Shown here one piece after another: positions 44,393 through 53,845 of a stretch of DNA of 64,000 nucleotides. A model generated the notes under the pieces. It searched no databases. It saw nothing but the letters and a program-made list of their open reading frames with translations, and had not been told where the DNA came from. Each line of letters opens with the position of its first letter. The stretch's first letter is position 1. Made by a program: the position numbers and the translations under genes. This DNA comes from Syntrophothermus lipocalidus DSM 12680 (lineage in GTDB: Bacteria > Bacillota > Syntrophomonadia > Syntrophomonadales > Syntrophothermaceae): NCBI RefSeq assembly GCF_000092405.1, contig NC_014220.1:1240001-1304000 (forward strand), in the 5' to 3' direction.

Positions 44393-45085
44393 ATGGTTGA
44401 TTCGGGGGCTGTTTTAATAGTCGAACAAGGCGAACCTCATGATAAAAGAACCGCTATCAAATTGGCGCCGGGTGAGGCATTGATCGGTCGGCCATGGAAA
44501 ACCCACCATCCTGATATTCCGTTTACCAGCCTCTACATTTCCAAAAAGCATGCCGTGCTTTCGTTCCAAGATAACCAGGCTACCATTACCGACCTAGCGA
44601 GCAGACACGGGACTCAGGTTAACGGAAACCAGCTCGTGCCCTATGAACCATACCCCCTCAAACATGGCGATATCATAAGCCTAGCTGGAGGAATAGTGTT
44701 GCTTACGTTTCACAATATGTACGAAACCGAATTCGAGCAAACACTTGATCTAACACAGCCTCCCGCCAATAGGTCAATACTTCCTCAGTCCCTGGTAGTT
44801 AACGGCGACCGGAGAGAAGTCCTGTTGAATGGGAAACCCTTACGCCTATCAGGAAAAGATGCAGAACTTCTGATTGTTCTTTATGAAAACCGTGGCAAGG
44901 CTATCAGCTACGATGAAATTAGACGCAGGGTGTGGCCTGAGCGTCCCCCGAGTCCACAGACTAATGTACCTGATGTCGGTAACGATGAAATCACGTCCCT
45001 GGTATACCGTCTGCGTAAACGCCTCGGCCAACACGGAAACCTCATTGTCACTATCCCTCGCTACGGATATATGCTTGATCTCTGA
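44393..45085 (+). CDS. FHA domain protein with C-terminal OmpR-type winged helix
   Basis: 230 residues from ATG 44393 (TAGGTGCAGG upstream). N-terminal FHA domain (~10-115: ALIGRPW, YISKKHAVLSF, SRHGTQVNGNQL) and C-terminal winged helix (~140-230: LRLSGKDAELLIVLYENRGK, SLVYRLRKRLG, IPRYGYML). This is the reverse of EmbR (winged helix first, FHA last). Divergent from the Ser/Thr kinase gene, it is likely the DNA-binding output of that kinase. Confidence 0.88.
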   Translation: MVDSGAVLIVEQGEPHDKRTAIKLAPGEALIGRPWKTHHPDIPFTSLYISKKHAVLSFQDNQATITDLASRHGTQVNGNQLVPYEPYPLKHGDIISLAGGIVLLTFHNMYETEFEQTLDLTQPPANRSILPQSLVVNGDRREVLLNGKPLRLSGKDAELLIVLYENRGKAISYDEIRRRVWPERPPSPQTNVPDVGNDEITSLVYRLRKRLGQHGNLIVTIPRYGYMLDL

Positions 45086-45138
45086 AGTCATCACCGTCCT
45101 AGCAATACCATATGAATATCAAAGTCAAGTCAAATCGG

Positions 45139-45173
45139 TATAATAATAAATATTGCGGTTGAACTCAGAGTTC
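45139..45173 (+). promoter_or_regulatory. TATAAT box and palindrome GAACTCAGAGTTC upstream of the amidohydrolase
   Basis: TATAAT at 45139-45144 and a perfect 13-nt palindrome at 45161-45173, followed by a repeated word TCCGCAAA (45171 and near 45206). Looks like an operator; no -35 is clear. Confidence 0.35.
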
Positions 45174-45260
45174 CGCAAAAACTATGTACTTAGTGGATAT
45201 GGAACTCCGCAAACAAACGTGGCCCTGCTAACATAACACCTGACTAGTGTTCAACCGTGT

Positions 45261-45266
45261 TATAAT
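45261..45266 (+). promoter_or_regulatory. -10 box placed for a leaderless transcript
   Basis: TATAAT ends 6 nt before the ATG of the amidohydrolase gene, so transcription would start at or within 1-2 nt of the start codon. No ribosome site precedes the ATG. The -35 is weak. Confidence 0.5.
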
Positions 45267-45272
45267 TCAACT

Positions 45273-46379
45273 ATGAACACAAGAGGTTTCCTTGACGCCC
45301 ATATTCATCTTTGGGAATTCTGTTTGTTTAGTTCTTTTGCCAACCTGGCCGGGGTTTCTTGTCAGGAAGAGCTCATTTCGATCTTAAAGGCAAGACCTAT
45401 TGAGAGCTGGCTTGTGGGAGTACGCTTCAATCAAGAATCCACAAAAGAAAAGTCCATGCCCGACCGGTGCTTTCTCGACAAAGCCTTCGGGCAAGTTCCG
45501 GTTGTCATTTTTCGCACATGCCTGCACCTGGTCGTCGCCAACACGACAGCCATGGAAAAGCTGGGACGCCGGTCGGAAAACGGTTTTTTCTATGAAGCTG
45601 ATGTCTTTGCGATACTAAACCAGCTCCCAGCACTACTGCGGATTCAGCCTGAAATCATTGTCAGAAACGGAATGGCTAAATTGGAAAGGTTGGAAATAAA
45701 GAAGGCTATCGACATGGGGATGGACTTTAACAGGCGGAGTTTTTTTGATGAGGTGCTCTTTTACACCACGGACATGAGGCTTCTCAATGAAGCTTTGGGA
45801 TTCAAGCTTTTCCTCGATGGAAGCCTGGGAGCCCGCACCGCTGCCTTGATTGACGAATACTCAGACGATCCAGGCAATTACGGGTTCTTAAACTACTCGG
45901 ATGACGAGCTTTTGGCCATAGTAAAGAAGGTGCATAGAGTCGGGAAACCCGTAGCCTGCCATGCTATTGGTGACCGGGCTGTAGACCAATTTATCAGAGT
46001 GATTAAGAAATCCCGCCACCCTCAAGACAGACTGGAACACGTCCAATACCTGCGGCCTGACCAGATCGACACCCTGGCAGAAGCAGGTATAGCAGTCTGC
46101 ATCCAGCCCATTTTCTCCCGTGAACTGACCTGGGCCCGCGCTCGCCTAGGGCCTGAAAGGATAAAAACGGCCTACGCATGGGGCTTGCTGCGGGATCGAG
46201 GAGTGCGGCTACTTGCGGGATCAGACGCCCCGGTAGATGAAGCCAGTCCTTACGAAGCCGCTAGGACAGTAGCTTCTCTTGACTATGAACACCGCTTGTC
46301 CTACGACGAAGTGCTAAATCTCTACGCCCAGGCCAACTGGGAGTTTTACGGGTGGCAACCGTCCTGGTTCCTTGAATAA
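45273..46379 (+). CDS. Amidohydrolase family protein (YtcJ-like)
   Basis: 368 residues. Metal motifs DAHIHL (9-14), KLFLDGSLGARTAAL, CHAIGDRAVDQ, RLEHVQYL and GSDAPVDEASP match the YtcJ/amidohydrolase-3 group, which hydrolyse amide or similar bonds with one or two metals. It is shorter than YtcJ (~530) because the N-terminal beta-sandwich is missing, so the metal barrel starts almost at once. No ribosome site; see the promoter at 45261. Confidence 0.82.
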   Translation: MNTRGFLDAHIHLWEFCLFSSFANLAGVSCQEELISILKARPIESWLVGVRFNQESTKEKSMPDRCFLDKAFGQVPVVIFRTCLHLVVANTTAMEKLGRRSENGFFYEADVFAILNQLPALLRIQPEIIVRNGMAKLERLEIKKAIDMGMDFNRRSFFDEVLFYTTDMRLLNEALGFKLFLDGSLGARTAALIDEYSDDPGNYGFLNYSDDELLAIVKKVHRVGKPVACHAIGDRAVDQFIRVIKKSRHPQDRLEHVQYLRPDQIDTLAEAGIAVCIQPIFSRELTWARARLGPERIKTAYAWGLLRDRGVRLLAGSDAPVDEASPYEAARTVASLDYEHRLSYDEVLNLYAQANWEFYGWQPSWFLE

Positions 46380-46892
46380 CTGCTCGTTGCTGTTCCAAAA
46401 CCAACTCTAATTCTTCGTAAGTGTTCACAGGGCGGGTACTCTGGCCGAATCGGTACTTGACCTGCCATGGTTAGATTTGCTAATAATAACATGAGAGGTT
46501 TGAGTTTAGGGTACTTATTGGAACATTGGCTTGAAAGCAGCTAAGTTGACTGCCGATGCGGACATTCAGAATCGCGAACCGGGCTTAATCTGCGTGCTGC
46601 AGGTCAAAAGTACACCTACCTAAAAATTCTTGCCATTCAAAGTAGTGCAAGCCTTTAGTAGCTGGCACTACCAACGCCTCACTCCAAAACAACCCTGGGG
46701 CGACACCACCATGAATGGTGCTAAGTTAAATATGGCCTTCTTTCACGCGTGTCATTTTGGAAGTCCAGCCATGATCATCTCCGTCAGACCGGATAAACGT
46801 GGAACCGTTTTGGTATGGCGTTTTAGTGCGCTTATGGTTTTTGGATGACGGCATACGGATTTGACATCGTCCGAGAAAGGGTGTGTTAGTCG
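46380..46892. other. 513-bp intergenic region without a supported gene
   Basis: A 72-codon plus-strand frame (46630-46848) has no ribosome site or protein-like features. The chemoreceptor promoter must be here; I see no clear sigma-28 or sigma-54 site. Confidence 0.5.
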
Positions 46893-48872
46893 ATGAACTT
46901 ATTACGGAAAAGCCTTAGGGGTAAAGTGCTTGTCAGTTTGTGCTCACTGGTCGTCTTGGCATTCGGTTTGAGCGGGGTTATTAACTATTGGCAAACCAAG
47001 AAGGCCGTAGACGCCTCTGTCCAGGAACGAGTAACCGATATGGCTAAAGCGCAGGCAGACAAAATCGATACTTGGCTTGTCAGCCAGAAAAACCAAGTGG
47101 TACTCCTCAGCATGCTTCCGGGCTTGGGTGATGGCCCAATCTCAGAAGATGTTGAGTTGATAAAAACTTTTGCGGCGAAAATGCCGGAGTTTGATTCGTT
47201 TTTCATCGCAGACCAGCAGGCCAATTATTACGCTACCAGCGGTGCTACCGGTAGTATTGCGGACCGACCTTACTTTAAGCCCGCGATCACCGGTCAGACT
47301 GTTTTCTCCGACCCTCTCATCGCCAGGGCTACCGGCAATGCTGTGGTAGTTATCGCGACCCCGATTAGGGATACCTCCGGCAACATCACCCGCATCTTGG
47401 GAGGCAACCTGAAGTTGGGCAGCCTATCCCAAGAAATAGTAGAAATGAAGGCTAGTCCCAACGGGTATGGAGTACTAGTGCACAAAGATGGGTTGGTCAT
47501 CGCCCATCCCAATGAGAAACTTGTGATGAAGGCCAACTTCTTGACCGAGCCTGAGCACGGACTTCAATCGCTCATGCATTTGGTTAGCCAGAGCGATTCC
47601 GGTCACCAAGACTATACCATCAACGAGGAAGCCAAGACCGCCGGCTTTTCCAAGGTCAAGTCTACGGGGTGGTACTTGCTGGCTACGGTACCATACTCCG
47701 ATTTTGCACGCACTCTTCACCAGATCGGCCGAAGTACCTTAATAGTCTTCGCTTTAGCCCTGGTTATACTGCTGGCCAATGTATCATTACTGTTGGGACA
47801 ACTGTTGAAACCATTAGCCCTGGTTGTAAAGGGAGGCCAGCTGATGGCCACCGGCGATTTAACCAATACAGTAACCGTACACAGCCAAGATGAAGCCGGA
47901 CAGTTGGCAGAAATATTCAATCAAGTCGCCGGTAACATGCGGAACATAATACGTAAAATCGGCCAGACAAGCGAACAACTAACGGAACTATCAAGAAAGC
48001 TTAACGATTCGGCGGCAAATATGGAAGCAAGCAGTGACCAGCTAGCCACCACCATTGCTCAATTAGCTGATAAAGTTGCTCAAGACGCTGAGAACGCTCA
48101 AAAGGCTGAACAAGCGGTTGAACAGGCCAATCGCTCCGTGGCCGAGGTCTCAAGGGCCAGTTCCTTGGTGGCCGAACGAGCCGGCAAGAGCAGCGAGTCA
48201 GTGGGTAAAGGTCTAGATGCGGTGCAGTTACTAATAAGCAAAATCGAAGAAAACTCGGCGGTAAACCAGCAGGCTTCAGAGGCGGTCATGGATATGGCTA
48301 ACCAGTCCAGACAAGTCTCGGACATAGTTAACGCCATCGCCACTATCGCCAGCCAGACCAACCTCCTGGCCCTCAATGCGGCCATTGAGGCGGCACGGGC
48401 GGGTGAATACGGCCGCGGTTTCGCGGTTGTCGCCGATGAGGTACGAAAGCTGGCAGAACAGTCCGCTGACGAAGCGACTAAGATCAGCAAGATAATAGAC
48501 CAGATGAACACGGCTATCAAAGTTTCCGTGGACCAAATGTTGAAGGCCCGTGAAACCTCGGAACAGCAGGTACGTTTTGCCGATGACGTGCTCCAGGCCT
48601 TTACGGAAATAGAAGATCAGGTTAAACAGGTAGTGGACCTTAGTGCCAGACAGGCAGGATTGTCTCGTGAACTAGTGGAGTATTCAAACACGATTGTGAC
48701 CAGCGTCGGGGAAATTGCTGCCAGCGCCCAAGAAGAAGCGGCCAGCGCCGAAGAAGTCAGTGCCGCGACCGAGGAGCAATCCGCTGCAGCTACCCAGCTT
48801 TCCGAAATGTCTAGACAGCTAACCGAGCTGGCAACCGAACTGGAAGTTCAAATGGGCTATTTCAAAGTGTAG
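46893..48872 (+). CDS. Methyl-accepting chemotaxis protein
   Basis: 659 residues. Membrane helix (~10-30), extracellular dCache-type sensor (~35-285), second helix ([19 protein letters not shown]), HAMP (~305-360) and a signalling domain with the conserved hairpin tip around [20 protein letters not shown]. Ends in [10 protein letters not shown], without a CheR-tethering pentapeptide. It controls flagellar or pilus motility via CheA. ATG 46893 follows AAAGGGTG. Confidence 0.95.
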   Translation: MNLLRKSLRGKVLVSLCSLVVLAFGLSGVINYWQTKKAVDASVQERVTDMAKAQADKIDTWLVSQKNQVVLLSMLPGLGDGPISEDVELIKTFAAKMPEFDSFFIADQQANYYATSGATGSIADRPYFKPAITGQTVFSDPLIARATGNAVVVIATPIRDTSGNITRILGGNLKLGSLSQEIVEMKASPNGYGVLVHKDGLVIAHPNEKLVMKANFLTEPEHGLQSLMHLVSQSDSGHQDYTINEEAKTAGFSKVKSTGWYLLATVPYSDFARTLHQIGRSTLIVFALALVILLANVSLLLGQLLKPLALVVKGGQLMATGDLTNTVTVHSQDEAGQLAEIFNQVAGNMRNIIRKIGQTSEQLTELSRKLNDSAANMEASSDQLATTIAQLADKVAQDAENAQKAEQAVEQANRSVAEVSRASSLVAERAGKSSESVGKGLDAVQLLISKIEENSAVNQQASEAVMDMANQSRQVSDIVNAIATIASQTNLLALNAAIEAARAGEYGRGFAVVADEVRKLAEQSADEATKISKIIDQMNTAIKVSVDQMLKARETSEQQVRFADDVLQAFTEIEDQVKQVVDLSARQAGLSRELVEYSNTIVTSVGEIAASAQEEAASAEEVSAATEEQSAAATQLSEMSRQLTELATELEVQMGYFKV

Positions 48873-48888
48873 TCAATGAACGACGCAA

Positions 48889-48934
48889 CAGGGGTGCGTT
48901 TTCCGTCCCACAAACAAAAGAAACCGCACCCCTG
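48889..48934. terminator. Bidirectional terminator between chemoreceptor and GGDEF genes
   Basis: 10-bp stem CAGGGGTGCG / CGCACCCCTG around a loop that itself begins TTTT and ends AAAAGAAAC, between convergent stops at 48872 and 48936. Confidence 0.6.
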
Positions 48935-48935
48935 T

Positions 48936-49919
48936 CTACCTGTGCAAATACTTGGTCTCATACAAGCGCCTGTCGGCAATGCACAGGAGGTCTTCCTTGG
49001 TAACCGCATCATCGGGAGTCGTAGCTAACCCCGACGACACGCCTAGGGTGATGCCGTATTCCGCTCCTACTGCATCTATAACCTGGCTTATACTTTCGGC
49101 TATTTCCTGACTCCTTTCTTTGCCGTTTTCGGCAATTACTGCAAACTCGTCTCCGCCGTACCGCGCCACCTTGCCTTCCCCATTCACGACTCCTACCATC
49201 TTCTCTGCTATGGTCTTCAAAACCTCATCCCCGAACAGGTGCCCTTTCTGGTCGTTTGCCGCCTTAAAACCATCTAAGTCCAATAAAATCAGGGTAAAGG
49301 GAACTCCACTACCAAGCAAACGGTCCATCTCTAGAAAAAGAGCACGGCGGTTCAGTAATCCAGTCAAAGGGTCATACCAGGCCAGCTGAGCCAATTCTTC
49401 GCTCTGAGATGTGATATAACGGACAATATAGTCGATGGCATACGCTTCGATCCACATCAGACCTATTACAGTGCCTACAGCCAAACCATCAGAGAGGACA
49501 AGTGATGACCAGTCCACCGCCAGCAAAGCGAGTAAAGCCAAGCTGTTGATAAGTGCAGACGAATAAGCCGCTGCCCCGCCGAGTCTGAAACCGTAGGTGA
49601 AAACAGGAAACAAGTAAAGAAATACTAAAGTCCCCTTAGCCCCTCCTCCCGCTACGACCAAGGAAGTGTTCAAGCCCAGTCCGAACAACATAGATATCGC
49701 TTCGATTAACGGGCGGCGCTCCTTGGGACACTTCTGGGCAATCAAATTCACTGCGACAAAGCCTGCCGTACAAAAGCCTAACACCACCATGAGCTCGAGC
49801 CGAGCGTTGGGCGCAAGAAACAAAGCCAGCAAGCAAATGCCAGCAACCAACACCAACCTGAGCCGCCCCAGCTCAGGCCACAACTCCTCCGGCAGTCTAT
49901 GAACGTCGTAAATCTCCAC
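48936..49919 (-). CDS. Membrane-bound diguanylate cyclase (GGDEF)
   Basis: 327 residues from GTG 49919 (GGGGAAGGA upstream); ATG 49979 is an alternative without a good site. About five or six membrane helices (~15-170), then a GGDEF domain (DPLTGLLNRRALF, LDGFKAANDQKGHLFGDEVL, active site RYGGDEFAVI). It should make c-di-GMP, the ligand of the riboswitch at ~61.5 kb. No EAL domain. Confidence 0.9.
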   Translation of the reverse strand: MEIYDVHRLPEELWPELGRLRLVLVAGICLLALFLAPNARLELMVVLGFCTAGFVAVNLIAQKCPKERRPLIEAISMLFGLGLNTSLVVAGGGAKGTLVFLYLFPVFTYGFRLGGAAAYSSALINSLALLALLAVDWSSLVLSDGLAVGTVIGLMWIEAYAIDYIVRYITSQSEELAQLAWYDPLTGLLNRRALFLEMDRLLGSGVPFTLILLDLDGFKAANDQKGHLFGDEVLKTIAEKMVGVVNGEGKVARYGGDEFAVIAENGKERSQEIAESISQVIDAVGAEYGITLGVSSGLATTPDDAVTKEDLLCIADRRLYETKYLHR

Positions 49920-50053
49920 CGGCAATCCTTCCCCGCAGCGAAAGCTCCTGTTCAATGCACGCTCGACCTTCCTACACATCTGTATGCCCGAGCTTCCAAC
50001 TCTATCCCTCCCTACGTTTACGGCCGTGTAAGCCCGGGCTGCTCCCTTGTGAG

Positions 50054-50062
50054 ATTATAACA
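50054..50062 (-). promoter_or_regulatory. Extended -10 promoter of the GGDEF gene
   Basis: Minus strand TGTTATAAT (TGnTATAAT). Start expected near 50047. Confidence 0.5.
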
Positions 50063-50205
50063 CAGTAAAGTTGGCGCGACCACGCTGCTTTTGTCTGGTG
50101 AATTCTTTAGGGCAAGCCCTGACGACATCTATCATATCACCTCCAAGCTGACACCAATGCGTTCAGTTTCCTGCCAGTTTGCCAAAAACCTGCTTTCGTG
50201 TCATT

Positions 50206-50945
50206 TGATAGCTGACAATTGCGGTGGAAGGGGGGGGCGATAGGGTGTTCGGCCCGGCGCCTGTTGACCTGCATTGCAGACACTACGATATGTGAGAGGG
50301 CGTATGCCTGTGGCACCATGTGGCGGAATTTCGGTGACCAGCAGAGAGGATTCTATGACGTCGGAGTGATTGGTGGCGCTCAGATAGGCAAGTACGGCAA
50401 CATTAACGCCACGGCCTTGGGAGATTACTAACGACCGTCGGTAAGAGTAGCAGGTAATGGAGGAGCTAACGACATCGGATCTTCGGCAGGACGCTATTGC
50501 GTAATGATGAGGCAAGAAAAACGGCGTTTCATCGAACGAGTAGACTACATGACGGTGCCGGGATACATTGATGGCCGGGATTCCCGCCGCAAAGCCGGCC
50601 TTGTCGGAGGGGGGGCCAGCGGGGGTCATAACTACCATGGGGGTCTTCCGTTTCGACGATAAGACCAAGGAAATGTACCTGGAAAAGTGTCACCCCGGTA
50701 TTACCCCGGAAAAAGTAAGAGAAAATGTGAGTTGGGATTTGAAGATTTCTCCGACGGTGAGTAGTACCCAACCTCCTACCCGCGAGCAGGTCGAAATAAT
50801 GCACATACTCGATCCCTACGGGCTATACTTGGGAATAGGACGACAAGGTATGGGAGACCCTGAAAAGGGCTTCGACTTCTATATGGAAGTGCTGGACAAA
50901 AGTAACGACGTCATGTCCGAACTCCTTCGACGCAAAGGCCTTTAG
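50206..50945 (+). pseudogene. Decayed CoA-transferase beta subunit
   Basis: The plus strand encodes a disrupted paralogue of the beta subunit at 30752-31624. Recognisable blocks in order are TIAVE (active-site Glu region), CSARRL, CERAYACGT, GAQIGKYGNINATALGDY, then a TAA stop, VRVAGNGGANDIGSSAGRY, MTVPGYIDG, a frameshift in a poly-G run, GPAGVITTMGVFRFDDKT and the intact C-terminus to TAG 50945. A second frameshift lies in another G-run near 50230. About 50 N-terminal codons are lost and there is no alpha gene beside it. Confidence 0.88.
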
Positions 50946-50954
50946 ATGAGGTAT

Positions 50955-51010
50955 CAAGGGGGCGGTTCCTCAGGTTTACCTCCGATGCAAAATGAGAACC
51001 GTCCCTGGCA
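50955..51010. repeat. Imperfect palindrome of the GGG(A/C)CGGTTC type
   Basis: AAGGGGGCGGTTCCTCA and TGAGAACCGTCCCTGG form an imperfect hairpin just after the pseudogene and before the sortase stop. Related to the 62-bp palindrome at 34404. Confidence 0.55.
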
Positions 51011-51015
51011 ATCCG

Positions 51016-51600
51016 TTACGTTGATTGTTTAGGTGAGATACCAATCAACCTGGCTCGCACCGCCAGACGCTTTTCGGATTTCTGCAACCCGTTGCACGTC
51101 ATCAAGGTTAACGCAGGATAGCCGCAGGGACCGATGATGCTCGAGTCGTTGTCGAGAACCGTAAACACCCGCTCAACCTCGTAACGGTAGGTCGCCCCTT
51201 TAAGCTTGAGTAATATACTGTCACCCGGTTTCAGCCGGTAGAGATTTCTAAACCAGCCACCATACATGGTCCGATGTCCGGCGATCGCGGTGTTTCCTTC
51301 GCCGGGAAACGCTGATTCCAGAAACCTTCCTGGACCTTTCGAAAGCTCTTCAGCCCCAGTTCCCTCTACTACAACCGCTGATAAACCGATGCTCGGTATC
51401 TCCAGCAGGCTGTAGTCGGGGCTGTTTACCTGCGAGACGTCAGCACCGGCTGCCCGGGCTTGGACAGAGGGTTCTCCCGTTGCCACAACCGCCCTCAGCC
51501 GACTCTGAACCAGCCAGGAACGGACATCAGTAAACGCGGGGTAAAAGGCGATCCCGACACCTATAAGGATGAAGAAAAACCCTAAGACTCTTATCCGCAT
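51016..51600 (-). CDS. Sortase
   Basis: 194 residues. N-terminal membrane helix (RVLGFFFILIGVGIAFYPAF), then the sortase barrel with catalytic His in GNTAIAGHRTMYGG, Cys in LTLMTCNG and Arg in KRLAVRARL. The sequence type resembles clostridial class D-like sortases. It should attach the LPYTG protein encoded just upstream (51730-52674) to the cell wall or to fibres. GAGGTC lies upstream of ATG 51600 at longer distance than usual. Confidence 0.92.
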   Translation of the reverse strand: MRIRVLGFFFILIGVGIAFYPAFTDVRSWLVQSRLRAVVATGEPSVQARAAGADVSQVNSPDYSLLEIPSIGLSAVVVEGTGAEELSKGPGRFLESAFPGEGNTAIAGHRTMYGGWFRNLYRLKPGDSILLKLKGATYRYEVERVFTVLDNDSSIIGPCGYPALTLMTCNGLQKSEKRLAVRARLIGISPKQST

Positions 51601-51729
51601 ATATCGTTTGACCTCTTTCGAACTGTATCCACGGGCGCTTCCCTACGCACACACCTTCGTGCCAGCACGTGTGCCTTTCTCAGCGCTACTACACAAGTAG
51701 CGATTTCCGTGACCGCAACGGATAGACGC

Positions 51730-52674
51730 TTAGGAACGCCTTACAACCAGTATTCCGGTTCCCGCAAGGGCAAGGCCCAATACTATATACGGTATGGGAT
51801 TACCTCCCGTATAAGGTAGCCTGGGGAGTGCCCTCCCTGCTATCACCAGTCTTTCTGGCGTGGGACCGGTGGTGCCTGGAGCTGTAGCTGGAGCTTGAAC
51901 CTGTGGCGCACTCGGTACTATGACGGTTTCGGGAACCGATACGGGTTCACCGCCCCCGGACTCACCGCCGCTTGTACCATTGTCCCCACCGTTGTTTCCT
52001 CCGTTGCCCCCGCCGTTGCCCCCACCGCCGTCTCCTTCCTGACTGGTGTCTAACGCCACTTGAATTTTCCCGTTGGCGTTCTGCGGCATGGGGTCTTCTT
52101 CAGAACTTTTGAAGTAATACCTGAGTTCGGCAGTCACTACCTCGCCCGGCTTGAGCTCGATATTCTTTAGGGTTTCTGCAAAATCAGACCAGCTAGTACC
52201 AGATGCAATAACCGTCTGGTCGTCAGCGAAGATGCTGAACGAGTGGATTGAAACATACTCTTTGAAGTCTTGGCTCCCTATCCACGCTAAAACCACGTTG
52301 TCGATCTGACAAGGAACCCGCCCCCCGTTGGCGATCTCCATAATACAGCCTGTCTCGTAGCCAGGATAGGCGCCGGTTACCCGTTGAGAAATGGTGTCGA
52401 AATACTTAATTCCATTCAGTTCGAAAACCGGAGACCCGTTGGCTTCAAAAGCAGTCGCAGCCACATCTTTCTTTTCTGGATCTGGATTTCCTCCCTGATA
52501 GTACTGCGGATCTGGCCCTTGGTCGACGGTCCCGACGTTCCTGATACCGATGCGGAGATAGTCCGTACCCGCAGTTGGTACTCCCGAATCGTCAGAAGAT
52601 GGCTGTGCGTATGCGATGCCCATCACCATCAGCGAGAGCATCAGGATACCGAGAATAAACCCCTTCTTGCTCAC
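51730..52674 (-). CDS. LPxTG-anchored surface protein with TasA-like domain
   Basis: 314 residues from GTG 52674 (GGAAGGAGGG upstream; GTGA overlap with the DUF5305 stop). Signal peptide (GFILGILMLSLMVMGIAYAQ), mature domain with DQGPDPQYYQGGNPDPEKKDVA, resembling the proteins at 56871 and 58394, then a Gly/Asn-rich linker (GGGNGGGNGGNNGGDNG), a Pro/Thr-rich stretch and the sorting signal LPYTGG-helix-RRS. It is the likely wall anchor of the fibre system. Confidence 0.88.
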   Translation of the reverse strand: MSKKGFILGILMLSLMVMGIAYAQPSSDDSGVPTAGTDYLRIGIRNVGTVDQGPDPQYYQGGNPDPEKKDVAATAFEANGSPVFELNGIKYFDTISQRVTGAYPGYETGCIMEIANGGRVPCQIDNVVLAWIGSQDFKEYVSIHSFSIFADDQTVIASGTSWSDFAETLKNIELKPGEVVTAELRYYFKSSEEDPMPQNANGKIQVALDTSQEGDGGGGNGGGNGGNNGGDNGTSGGESGGGEPVSVPETVIVPSAPQVQAPATAPGTTGPTPERLVIAGRALPRLPYTGGNPIPYIVLGLALAGTGILVVRRS

Positions 52675-53801
52675 AGGGTTCCCTCCTTCCAACTGGTGGT
52701 CTTTCCACTCAAGACAGTATTAGGTACTTGCTTTTTCAAAGGCTCGCTCAGTTGGTGGGGGACCGCCTTTTCGCTGGCAACCACCCGGTAAGTGTAAGCC
52801 ACGCGTCCATCGATGAGACAAAAAACGTATACTCCCTTATAATCAAAACCGAAAATTACGGGCTTGGATATCTCATCGGCTACGGCCTCCAGCTCTTTGA
52901 CCGAACTTAAAGCAATCTCAGTCACACCTTGGGGCAACACTAACACGTCCTCCCGTTTGATTAACCGGTCACTGAATTTCTTTATTATCATCTGGACTGA
53001 CCGCGTGACCTCGTCTACCGGTTTTATCCGGCTCGAAGTCAACAAAACCGTCCCTAGAAGTACTAACACTAGGAATCCTAGCGCTATCACGGAAATTTTT
53101 CTCGCCACCAGTGCACCCTGGTCGATAACCCGTTCCTTTATTTTGAGGGTTCCTGGCTTTGAGTCTGTCAGGCTCCCGCTGATCTGAAAATCACCGGAGG
53201 TGAGGGGAATGACCATCCTAGGGTTAACACTTCCATTTATGATGCCCTCAGAAGAAACGGCTTTCATCAAGACTTCGCCCTTCAAAACCAGCCTGGGCTC
53301 TCGCGCACTCACCCCCAGCTCTTGGTTCACTGATTTAAGAAACTGGTTGTAGGTATCCAGGTTCAGGTCTATAGTCTTGACAAAGGACAATTCCTTCCCT
53401 TCTGCTTGCACCTTAGTAGGCGGGATCAAAACGAATTCTTTGCTCCACATCTTAGGAGCGTCGACCACCGCCACCATACTGTAGGTAGCCTCCATAGAAG
53501 CCGGTTTATCACCAGTAAAGCGATACGAATAAACCACGGGTATAGATTGAACCAATTTGGCAAAGTACGTTTTTCCCGGTCCCATTACAGTTGTGGGAAA
53601 AACTGAATTCGCTTTCAAGATGACGTTGTAGCTTAGCTTGCCTTCCTGGCTGTAACTGTACACGGGCCGAGGTTCCACTACATGGTCCGGACGGTTCCAA
53701 GCGAAAATACAGTAAACTCCTGCGCCGACGACCAGCAAACTGAGGGTGAAAATGATAACACGCCTCATTTTACTCTCTATTTCAATCTTGTTAATTCTCA
53801 T
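52671..53801 (-). CDS. DUF5305 family membrane protein
   Basis: 376 residues. N-terminal helix (VIIFTLSLLVVGAGVYCIFAW), large extracellular part (~35-240) with YSYSQEGKLSYNVILK and the YSYRFTGDKPASMEATYSM block typical of DUF5305, a second helix (ISVIALGFLVLVLLGTVLL, ~250-270) and a ~110-residue cytoplasmic tail. DUF5305 genes often sit beside ER-type signal peptidases of the SipW kind, as here. Role unknown; perhaps assembly or export. ATG 53801 follows AAAGGATGAG. Confidence 0.82.
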   Translation of the reverse strand: MRINKIEIESKMRRVIIFTLSLLVVGAGVYCIFAWNRPDHVVEPRPVYSYSQEGKLSYNVILKANSVFPTTVMGPGKTYFAKLVQSIPVVYSYRFTGDKPASMEATYSMVAVVDAPKMWSKEFVLIPPTKVQAEGKELSFVKTIDLNLDTYNQFLKSVNQELGVSAREPRLVLKGEVLMKAVSSEGIINGSVNPRMVIPLTSGDFQISGSLTDSKPGTLKIKERVIDQGALVARKISVIALGFLVLVLLGTVLLTSSRIKPVDEVTRSVQMIIKKFSDRLIKREDVLVLPQGVTEIALSSVKELEAVADEISKPVIFGFDYKGVYVFCLIDGRVAYTYRVVASEKAVPHQLSEPLKKQVPNTVLSGKTTSWKEGTL

Positions 53802-53845
53802 TAAGACTCATCCTTTACCAAGAAAGTAACTGTAGCACACCCAAG

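Noticed and set aside
46630-46848. A 72-codon plus-strand frame before the chemoreceptor
   Set aside because: No ribosome site, unusual composition, no family.
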